Assembly (NCBI GenBank): GCA_003445555.1
Contig: DMDI01000213.1
Span: 1-5,222 of the forward strand
DNA length: 5,222 nt
Source of the DNA: Desulfotomaculum sp.
GTDB lineage: Bacteria > Bacillota > Desulfotomaculia > Desulfotomaculales > Nap2-2B
Reading direction: 5' to 3'
In this document: piece after piece, positions 1 to 4,257 of the stretch
Position numbering within the stretch: position 1 is the stretch's first letter
Layout: every line of letters begins with the position of its first letter
Made by a program: the position numbers and the translations under genes
The notes under the pieces: generated by a model
Seen by the model: only the letters and a program-made list of their open reading frames with translations
Database searches by the model: none
Told to the model about the DNA's origin: nothing

Positions 1-1127
1 AAAACGCCGGCTTGAATGGCTGCTCCTATGGCCACTCCTTCGTCCGGGTTAACCCCCTGGTTGGGCTGTTTTCCCCCGGCCAGTTCCCGCACCAGTTTTT
101 GTACCGCGGGAATTCGGGTAGAACCGCCGACCAAAATAACCTCATCAATATCTTGTGGCGAAAGCCTGGCATCAGCCAGCGCGGCCGTTACCGGGCCCCG
201 GCAGCGTTCAACCAGGTGGTGGGTCAGGTCCTCAAATTTAGCCCGGGTTAACTTTATGTCCAGGTGCTTTGGTCCGGTGGCGTCAGCCGTAATAAAGGGC
301 AGGCTGATTTGTGTTTCCACCACGGCAGAAAGTTCTGTTTTAGCTTTTTCGGCGCCTTCAATTAAACGCTGCAGCGCCTGTTTATCCTGCCTTAAATCGA
401 TACCGTAGTCTTTTTTAAATTCCTCAGCCAGCCAGTCCACCACTGCCTTGTCAAAATTATCGCCCCCTAAATGGGTATCGCCGTTGGTTGATTTTACTTC
501 AAAGACCCCGTCGCCAACTTCTAGAATGGATACGTCAAAAGTACCGCCGCCTAAGTCAAAAACCATAATGGTTTCGCTTTTTTTCTTATCCAGGCCGTAA
601 GCCAAAGAGGCCGCCGTGGGTTCGTTAATTATGCGCAGCACATTAAGACCCGCAATTTTACCGGCGTCTTTGGTGGCCTGACGCTGAGCGTCATTAAAGT
701 AAGCCGGTACGGTAATTATGGCGTCCGTAATTTTTTCTCCCAGGTATTTACCGGCGTCATCAACCATTTTTTTAAGAACCATGGCCGAAACTTCTTCTGG
801 AGCGTAATTTTTATCCCGTACTTTAAAACGTACGGCGTCATTTGGACCGGATACAAGCTGATAAGTAACCAGTTTGCGTTCCTCTACCACCTCGGGGTAC
901 CGGCGCCCCATAAAGCGCTTAATAGAAAAAAGGGTTTTGTCTGGATTTAACGCGGCCTGACGCCTGGCAATTTGACCGACCAGCCTTTCCCCGTCGTCTT
1001 TAAAAGCAACTACGGAAGGGGTCACCCGGGAACCTTCCGCGTTAACAATAACGGTAGGTTTACCCCCTTCCATTACAGCAATTACCGAGTTAGTTGTCCC
1101 TAAATCAATTCCTACTGCTTTAGCCAT
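1..1127 (-). CDS. dnaK: Molecular chaperone DnaK (Hsp70), N-terminal 375 codons
   Basis: This is the ATP-driven cytosolic chaperone that binds unfolded polypeptides with DnaJ and GrpE. The reading frame stays open from ATG at 1127 to the window edge, giving 375 residues of a usual ~610-640. That covers nearly the whole nucleotide-binding domain; the linker and substrate-binding domain lie outside. Visible Hsp70 signatures are phosphate-1 IDLGTTNS (residues 7-14), phosphate-2 [11 protein letters not shown] (from residue 191), the adenosine motif [10 protein letters not shown] (from 333), and [16 protein letters not shown] at the cut end. The start is fixed by AGGAGG nine bases upstream and by the conserved [14 protein letters not shown] beginning. 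Residues about 77-98 form an insert that Bacillus-type DnaK lacks and E. coli-type DnaK has. The gene lies downstream of hspR on the same strand but has its own promoter. No CIRCE element is present, so control by HspR is the likely mode. Confidence 0.97.
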   Translation of the reverse strand, partial: MAKAVGIDLGTTNSVIAVMEGGKPTVIVNAEGSRVTPSVVAFKDDGERLVGQIARRQAALNPDKTLFSIKRFMGRRYPEVVEERKLVTYQLVSGPNDAVRFKVRDKNYAPEEVSAMVLKKMVDDAGKYLGEKITDAIITVPAYFNDAQRQATKDAGKIAGLNVLRIINEPTAASLAYGLDKKKSETIMVFDLGGGTFDVSILEVGDGVFEVKSTNGDTHLGGDNFDKAVVDWLAEEFKKDYGIDLRQDKQALQRLIEGAEKAKTELSAVVETQISLPFITADATGPKHLDIKLTRAKFEDLTHHLVERCRGPVTAALADARLSPQDIDEVILVGGSTRIPAVQKLVRELAGGKQPNQGVNPDEGVAIGAAIQAGV

Positions 1128-1136
1128 ATTTTTTAA

Positions 1137-1142
1137 CCTCCT
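1137..1142 (-). promoter_or_regulatory. dnaK ribosome binding site
   Basis: AGGAGG on the minus strand, nine bases before the dnaK ATG, is a full match to the anti-Shine-Dalgarno core and fixes the start. It overlaps the TAG stop of a candidate 11-codon upstream ORF, so the sequence reads TAGGAGG. Confidence 0.9.
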
Positions 1143-1176
1143 ATCCCATTACTCTTCTTAAATAAATCTTAATCAT
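1141..1176 (-). CDS. Candidate 11-codon upstream ORF in the dnaK leader
   Basis: In the dnaK leader, ATG at 1176 opens a short frame encoding [11 protein letters not shown] that stops at TAG (1143-1141). It is preceded five bases upstream by AAAGGGG (1188-1182), a fair ribosome site. The stop shares its AG with the dnaK AGGAGG, so ribosomes ending here would sit on the dnaK initiation region. This could give translational coupling or leader control. Such short frames also arise by chance in AT-rich leaders, and I know of no described dnaK leader peptide of this sequence, so the call is tentative. Confidence 0.25.
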   Translation of the reverse strand: MIKIYLRRVMG

Positions 1177-1311
1177 ATTTTCCCCTTTAGTTTAAAAACT
1201 ATCTTGAAAACTAAACCTGTTTTTAAATTTAGCGGCAAACTAAAAATTACTTTATTTCTCCTGTTTAGCTTTATTTTACCTATTTAATATAGCTTGAGCA
1301 ACTTTTTTATC

Positions 1312-1327
1312 TAGAAAGGGGTTTCTA
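1312..1327 (-). repeat. Short palindrome at the predicted dnaK transcription start
   Basis: TAGAAA-GGGG-TTTCTA (plus strand) is a perfect 6-bp inverted repeat with a 4-base loop lying over the predicted dnaK +1 (about 1324). In RNA most of it would be a small hairpin at the very 5' end, which can stabilise mRNA. In DNA it could bind a regulator. Its position is suggestive but its function is not shown. Confidence 0.4.
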
Positions 1328-1330
1328 TAT

Positions 1331-1359
1331 ATTATAAACATTATCAATAGTATTGTCAA
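1331..1359 (-). promoter_or_regulatory. Sigma-A type promoter of dnaK
   Basis: On the minus strand TTGACA (1359-1354) and TATAAT (1336-1331) are separated by exactly 17 bases, which is a perfect consensus housekeeping promoter. The -35 box lies inside a dyad shared with the hspR promoter. So strong a promoter with an operator over its -35 fits a gene held down by a repressor and released on stress. Confidence 0.85.
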
Positions 1360-1360
1360 C
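1340..1360 (-). promoter_or_regulatory. HAIR-like HspR operator at dnaK
   Basis: The dyad is centred on base 1350. Outward from the centre the first five base pairs match, the next two do not, and the outer TT/AA pairs do (7 of 9). The segment 1345-1360, CAATAGTATTGTCAAC, is identical to 1787-1802 at hspR. The layout is that of the known HspR box (HAIR, CTTGAGT-N7-ACTCAAG) with a TTGA half-site kept on one side. Binding by HspR is inferred from the shared sequence, its position and the neighbouring gene. Confidence 0.6.
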
Positions 1361-1440
1361 TTTTTTATAATATTTTTAGTAACTAAATTTTAATTATTTA
1401 TTTTTAAAGATATTTTAAGCGTCTAGTATTTTTTATTTTT
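1361..1440. other. AT-rich spacer between hspR and the dnaK promoter
   Basis: This stretch is almost entirely A and T. It contains one perfect palindrome, TTTAGT-A-ACTAAA (1375-1387), located 16-28 bases upstream of the dnaK -35 box. I find no GC-rich hairpin with a T tract after the hspR stop, so hspR has no clear intrinsic terminator and transcripts may read on into dnaK. The A/T tracts could act as an UP element for the dnaK promoter. Confidence 0.4.
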
Positions 1441-1725
1441 TTAAAACTCCTTTTCGATTACCACTATACCGTATTTATCTTCTATTTCTAAAATAATCTT
1501 AACTCCGGCCAGGTTGACGTTTTTTACCCGGGTAAGGTAACGGATACGCCGGATGAGGTTAATGTCTCCTGGGGAGTACAAACGGATATTACCCTGGGTT
1601 CGGGCAGGATTTAACAAACCAAATTCCTCGTAAATACGCAAGGTTCGTGGGTGTGTTTTGGTCAAGCGGGCGGCAACGCTAATTACGTATAAGGGTTGGT
1701 TGGTGCTTGGACTTTCCTTTTTCAC
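1441..1725 (-). CDS. hspR: Heat-shock repressor HspR (MerR family)
   Basis: This is a DNA-binding repressor of chaperone genes. In studied actinobacteria HspR binds HAIR operators with DnaK as co-repressor. The 94-residue protein opens with a short tail, then the winged helix-turn-helix: YVISVAARLTKTHPRTLRIYEEFGLL (residues 13-38), the wing PARTQGNIRLYSP, and NLAGVKIILEIEDKYG as the dimerisation start. YVISVAA, HPRTLR.YE and VNLAGVKIILE are typical of HspR rather than general MerR proteins. The start is GTG, nine bases after AAGGAT; an in-frame TAA eight codons upstream and the lack of another start support it. It is shorter than usual HspR (about 120-150 residues) because it lacks most of the C-terminal coiled coil. 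It lies upstream of dnaK here, rather than at the end of a dnaK-grpE-dnaJ-hspR operon. A dyad over its own promoter implies self-repression. Confidence 0.88.
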   Translation of the reverse strand: MKKESPSTNQPLYVISVAARLTKTHPRTLRIYEEFGLLNPARTQGNIRLYSPGDINLIRRIRYLTRVKNVNLAGVKIILEIEDKYGIVVIEKEF

Positions 1726-1772
1726 TGCTAAATCATCCTTTTGCCTTTAGTTAAAAATACCCTTTGTACTTT

Positions 1773-1801
1773 AGTATAAAACTTAACAATAGTATTGTCA
1801 A
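1773..1801 (-). promoter_or_regulatory. Sigma-A type promoter of hspR
   Basis: On the minus strand TTGACA (1801-1796), a 17-base spacer and TATACT (1778-1773) form a near-perfect promoter. Transcription would start near 1766, giving a leader of about 40 nt before the GTG of hspR. The normal 17-bp spacing, unlike the 19-20 bp of classical MerR-activated promoters, fits plain repression. Confidence 0.82.
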
Positions 1802-1802
1802 C
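1782..1802 (-). promoter_or_regulatory. HAIR-like HspR operator at hspR
   Basis: The dyad is centred on base 1792, and 8 of 9 base pairs match between 1783-1791 and 1793-1801. Read on the minus strand as 7-7-7 it is GTTGACA-N7-TGTTAAG, compared with CTTGAGT-N7-ACTCAAG for the described HAIR box. It overlaps the hspR -35 box. The identical 16-bp core occurs at dnaK. It is the more symmetrical, and so probably the stronger, of the two sites. Confidence 0.65.
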
Positions 1803-1836
1803 ATTATTAACTTTCGATGAGCCTATGGGATTTCGC

Positions 1837-1865
1837 TTGATAATCGGTATTTTATAATATAAAAT
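1837..1865 (+). promoter_or_regulatory. Candidate promoter of the cassette array
   Basis: On the plus strand TTGATA (1837-1842) and TAAAAT (1860-1865) are separated by 17 bases; each box differs from consensus at one position. A start near 1872 would read into the first cassette and on through the array, as an integron Pc promoter would. AT-rich DNA produces such matches easily. The rest of 1803-1898 shows no gene. Confidence 0.45.
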
Positions 1866-1898
1866 TATTTTAAATGAAGAATAAATATAAGAATTAAT

Positions 1899-1905
1899 GT
1901 TAGAT
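1899..1905 (+). other. GTTRRRY-type left boundary of the cassette array
   Basis: GTTAGAT is a perfect match to the GTTRRRY core at which integron integrases join cassettes, and it lies 15 bases before the first cassette's start codon, the usual spacing. No matching RYYYAAC arm or attC hairpin lies to its left, so it is not an attC site. It could be an attI-like or secondary insertion site, or a chance 7-mer placed by luck. Confidence 0.4.
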
Positions 1906-1919
1906 ATTAGGAAACAAGA

Positions 1920-2303
1920 ATGGAAGAAAAACTCACCCCAGTGGAGAAGCTGGTATATAGCACGGTAAGGATTGAAGCCGATTTAGTTGATGGCGGCGTT
2001 AATACAGGGACAGGTTTATTTTTCGGGTTAAAGGAAAAACAAGACGGATCACACATCCCGGTTATAGTAACAAACAAGCACGTAGTAGCAGATACAGTAA
2101 GAGAACGGTTTCGGCTTACTTTAAAAAACGAATCTGGAAGCCTATTGGTAAAGAGCCACTTTGCTTTTGAGTTGGACTAGTTTCAAAAGAGGTGGGTTCC
2201 GCATCCAGATGGCAAAACTGACCTATGCGTAATGCCTATTGCACCGCTTCTTAACTTGGCAAAGAAAAAGCAGAAGGAGTTTTATTTTATTTCTCATGTC
2301 TAA
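1920..2303 (+). pseudogene. Decayed trypsin-like serine protease (cassette 1)
   Basis: The first 86 codons encode the start of a trypsin-like peptidase: GTGLFFGL and then IPVIVTNKHVVAD, with the catalytic His at residue 54. A TAG at 2178-2180 interrupts the frame. The same frame then continues for 40 codons with clear family character, FQKRWVPHPDGKTDLCVMPIAPLLN, with the likely catalytic Asp at residue 101. It ends at TAA (2301-2303) inside the attC left arm. The last part of the domain, with the GxSG serine, is absent. The gene has therefore suffered both a point nonsense change (one base from CAG, AAG or GAG) and a C-terminal deletion, and is unlikely to be an active protease. The start follows AGGA by seven bases. 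It opens the array, next to the candidate promoter. Confidence 0.8.
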
Positions 2304-2369
2304 CAAGGTGCTGCACCGGGCAGCTTTTTCGCTACGCTTCAAAGCCGCCGGACAGTTTTATCGTTAGAA
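2298..2369 (+). repeat. attC: attC recombination site 1
   Basis: The left arm GTCTAAC (2298-2304) matches RYYYAAC. The right arm GTTAGAA (2363-2369) matches GTTRRRY at six of seven bases and complements the left arm at six of seven. Inside, CTG-CA-CCGG (2311-2319) pairs with CCGG-A-CAG (2348-2355), and GCTTT (2323-2327) with AAAGC (2341-2345), leaving unpaired bases as attC sites do. The terminal loop contains CGCTACGCT. The left arm includes the TAA stop of the protease remnant. Confidence 0.82.
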
Positions 2370-2389
2370 GTATATAAGGAGAAAAATAA

Positions 2390-3319
2390 ATGGCCGTCCC
2401 GGATTATCAGAGCTTGATGTTGCCTCTTCTTCAGTTTGCGGCGGAAAAAGGAACTGAGACATCAACAAATGAGGCTATGGAAGTTTTGGCAAAGGAAATG
2501 AGCCTTTCCGATGAAGACCTCAAGGAAACGCTTCCAAGCGGTATACAGTCAACCTTTGTTAACCGCGTTGGGTGGGCATCAACGTACATGAAAAAGGCAG
2601 GGTTGCTTGAAGCAACACGTAGAGGATTTTACCAAATCACCGACCGGGGAAGAGATCTCCTTAATAAGCAGCCTAAGACTATCAATGCAAAACTTCTCAA
2701 GCAATATCCCGAGTTTCTTGAATTTATTAGGCTCAAAGGAACAAGAGATGGCAATAAGACAACCGAGCCCAAAAGAACATCTGATTTTTTAGCAGTTACT
2801 CCATCAGAGGCATTAGAATCTGCATATGAAAACCTTCGTGACGAATTGGCCGGTGAATTACTTGGCAGGCTTAAAAAAATCTCTCCATTCTTTTTCGAAC
2901 GTATCGTTGTGGAACTACTTGTCAAAATGGGTTATGGTGGTTCGCGTATTGATGCGGGTAAGGCCATCGGCAGGTGTGGCGATGGTGGAGTAGATGGAAT
3001 CATAAAAGAGGATAAACTCGGCCTTGATGTTGTATATATTCAGGCCAAGCGATGGGATAACAATCCGGTCGGTCGCCCAGATGTTATGCAGTTTGCAGGC
3101 GCTCTTCAGGCTCAAAGAGCAACTAAAGGCATTTTCATCACTACTTCCAGATTCACTGATGATGCTCGGAGTTATGTTTCACAGATCGGCAGCAGGATTG
3201 TTTTAATTGATGGTGAACAACTTACAAATTTGATGATTGAGCATGATGTTGGTGTATCCACTGTTTCATTGTATCCAGTCAAAAAGGTTGATAGCGATTA
3301 TTTTGAAGATAGCATCTAA
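2390..3319 (+). CDS. mrr: Mrr-type restriction endonuclease (cassette 2)
   Basis: Mrr-family enzymes are Type IV or Type II-like restriction nucleases; E. coli Mrr (304 residues) cuts DNA with foreign methylation. This 309-residue protein has the usual two parts. The N-terminal winged-helix DNA-binding domain spans residues 1 to about 95 (YQSLMLPLLQFA, then FVNRVGWASTYMKKAGLLE and GFYQITDRGRDLL). The C-terminal PD-(D/E)XK domain spans about 160-290: FFFERIVVELLVKMGYGG, GDGGVDGII with catalytic Asp202, then IQAKRW with Gln218 and Lys220, the QxK form seen in Mrr. KGIFITTSRFT and IVLIDGEQL are also family signatures. AAGGAG eight bases before the ATG is a strong ribosome site. The gene fills its cassette, and its TAA lies in attC site 2. 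It appears intact. Target specificity cannot be read from the sequence, and no companion methylase is present. Confidence 0.92.
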   Translation: MAVPDYQSLMLPLLQFAAEKGTETSTNEAMEVLAKEMSLSDEDLKETLPSGIQSTFVNRVGWASTYMKKAGLLEATRRGFYQITDRGRDLLNKQPKTINAKLLKQYPEFLEFIRLKGTRDGNKTTEPKRTSDFLAVTPSEALESAYENLRDELAGELLGRLKKISPFFFERIVVELLVKMGYGGSRIDAGKAIGRCGDGGVDGIIKEDKLGLDVVYIQAKRWDNNPVGRPDVMQFAGALQAQRATKGIFITTSRFTDDARSYVSQIGSRIVLIDGEQLTNLMIEHDVGVSTVSLYPVKKVDSDYFEDSI

Positions 3320-3388
3320 AAACCGCATCAACTCGAACTGGCAATTCCGCTGCGCTCTATTGCCAGCCGGTTATGCGGAGCGTTATGT
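3314..3388 (+). repeat. attC: attC recombination site 2
   Basis: A clear hairpin is present. CCGCAT (3323-3328) pairs with ATGCGG (3373-3378), and CTGGCAAT (3338-3345) with ATTGCCAG (3359-3366); the unequal segments between them leave unpaired bases. The 13-base loop carries CGCTGCGCT. The right arm GTTATGT (3382-3388) matches GTTRRRY except at one base. The left arm ATCTAAA (3314-3320) has A in place of the final C of RYYYAAC, so this site may recombine poorly. It begins within the last codons of the Mrr gene, and its right side supplies the ribosome site of the next gene. Confidence 0.8.
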
Positions 3389-3390
3389 CT

Positions 3391-3879
3391 ATGAAATCGA
3401 ACATGGAAATCTTAAAAAGTTCACGGCATGCAAAACTAACCGGCGACTTTGGTGAGTCACTGGTACTATACTGGCTTTCCAAATATGGTTTTGAGTGTGC
3501 CCAAGTTGATCGTACTGGGATCGATCTCATCGCGCGAAATCCGCACACCAATGAAATAATGGGTGTATCAGTCAAGAGTCGTTCCAGAAATCCTGGTAAG
3601 GAAGAGACTTATGTCAACATACCAAACGACAATTTCAAGAAGGCAGAAGAAGCATGCAAGGCTTTCGGCTGTGTCTCCTATTTCGCTATTGTCATTGATG
3701 CAGCTGATGTGATCAGGACTTTCTTAATGCAAATGTCCCATTTGCTGAAGCTTTCTCCAATGCGTCAAAGGGGTGCTGGGTGGAAAATGACTAAGGCCGC
3801 TTTAGAAAAATACTACGCTGACCCTGAGATCAAAATATTTGAACTTCGTAGTCAAACAGTGAATTGGTGGCGCAAGTAA
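3391..3879 (+). CDS. PD-(D/E)XK nuclease-like protein of unknown function (cassette 3)
   Basis: I do not recognise a named family. The 162-residue protein has the order expected of a small PD-(D/E)XK fold of the Holliday-junction-resolvase type: a helix GDFGESLVLYWLSKYGF with Glu22, then VDRTGIDLIAR with Asp45, then the strand MGVSVKSRSR with Lys62. The residue two before the Lys is Ser60 rather than Glu or Gln, so activity is uncertain. The C-terminal half (helix NFKKAEEACKAFG, strand VSYFAIVID, ending in NWWRK) has no motif I know. The frame also has ATGs at 3373, 3385 and 3403. I prefer 3391 because GGAG at 3377-3380 is ten bases upstream and the 3373 ATG lies in the attC stem. It is a single-gene cassette between attC sites 2 and 3. 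A DNA-processing or defence role is inferred from the fold and the neighbours. Confidence 0.7.
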   Translation: MKSNMEILKSSRHAKLTGDFGESLVLYWLSKYGFECAQVDRTGIDLIARNPHTNEIMGVSVKSRSRNPGKEETYVNIPNDNFKKAEEACKAFGCVSYFAIVIDAADVIRTFLMQMSHLLKLSPMRQRGAGWKMTKAALEKYYADPEIKIFELRSQTVNWWRK

Positions 3880-3884
3880 TGAAG

Positions 3885-3956
3885 ATATAACAAGTCGCTC
3901 CACCTGACCGCAATCCTGCTGCGCTCCATAGTGGCAGGTGGGCTCTATCGTTAGGT
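3885..3956 (+). repeat. attC: attC recombination site 3
   Basis: The right arm GTTAGGT (3950-3956) is a perfect GTTRRRY. The left arm ATATAAC (3885-3891) matches RYYYAAC at six of seven bases. The stem CCACCTG (3900-3906) pairs with CAGGTGG (3935-3941) and continues as GC/GC with T3899 left out, an extrahelical base of the kind that orients attC recombination. The terminal region carries TGCTGCGCT, nearly the loop motif of sites 1 and 2. It follows the cassette 3 stop by five bases. Confidence 0.85.
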
Positions 3957-3993
3957 GGTATGAACTTATCCCACTATGAAGGGAAGAAGACAA

Positions 3994-4236
3994 ATGAAGG
4001 TTCGAGAGCTTCAGAAACGACTCAGCAAAATTGATCCGGAACTGGACGTGCTGTGCTACAGCGAAGATGAGAAGTTTTTGGTTGAAGACCGGGGATTTAT
4101 TCTTTTTGATATCCTGGCTGTTAGCACAACCGAGGCAGAACAGCTTCGTCTTGACGATGGAACTCCGTGTCTTAAGTTCAATAGGGGTCCGGCATCGGAA
4201 GCCATCGCCATCTTGGAAATTACCTCGGATTTTTAG
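3994..4236 (+). CDS. Small acidic protein of unknown function (cassette 4, first gene)
   Basis: This 80-residue protein begins MKVRELQKRLSKIDPELDV and ends AIAILEITSDF. The opening resembles short conserved proteins in which a helix is followed by DPxxxVL and a beta strand (LCYSEDEKFLV), but I cannot assign a function. It has no signal peptide or membrane segment, and Asp/Glu clearly outnumber Lys/Arg. An in-frame ATG at 3976 exists. I chose 3994 because AAGGGA at 3979-3984 lies about ten bases before it and the MKVREL start looks natural. It lies 37 bases past attC site 3 and 21 bases before the exonuclease gene with no attC between, so the two form one cassette and probably one transcript. 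Confidence 0.72.
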   Translation: MKVRELQKRLSKIDPELDVLCYSEDEKFLVEDRGFILFDILAVSTTEAEQLRLDDGTPCLKFNRGPASEAIAILEITSDF

Positions 4237-4257
4237 AATAATCGGGAGTACGGTTAG

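Larger units (their letters stand above)
1128..1324 (-). promoter_or_regulatory. Long AT-rich 5' leader of dnaK
   Basis: If transcription starts about seven bases past the -10 box, the dnaK mRNA has a leader of roughly 196 nt. Besides the ribosome site and short ORF it holds two notable pairings. TTTAGTTT (1186-1193) and AAACTAAA (1208-1215) form an 8-bp AU-rich stem around a 14-nt loop. CCCCTTT (1182-1188) and AAAGGGG (1315-1321) are perfect complements 126 bp apart and could bring the 5' end onto the upstream ORF's ribosome site. I see no sequence that clearly masks the dnaK AGGAGG, and no known riboswitch or CIRCE. Confidence 0.45.

Noticed and set aside
16..408. Plus-strand open frames over the dnaK region
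   Set aside because: They lie antisense to the clear DnaK reading frame and show no protein family character.
1293..1298. CTTGAG as a classical HAIR half-site in the dnaK leader
   Set aside because: No CTCAAG partner lies at the required spacing. The dyads at 1340-1360 and 1782-1802 fit better in sequence and position.
1128..1440. CIRCE element for HrcA control of dnaK
   Set aside because: TTAGCACTC and its inverted partner are absent from the whole upstream region.
2178..2180. TAG read as pyrrolysine in the protease
   Set aside because: Some Clostridia do encode pyrrolysine, but the gene also lacks its catalytic serine region and a single base change explains the TAG.
3373..3390. Earlier ATG starts at 3373 and 3385 for the cassette 3 gene
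   Set aside because: 3373 lies in the attC stem without an upstream ribosome site. 3385 is too close to GGAG. 3391 has good spacing.
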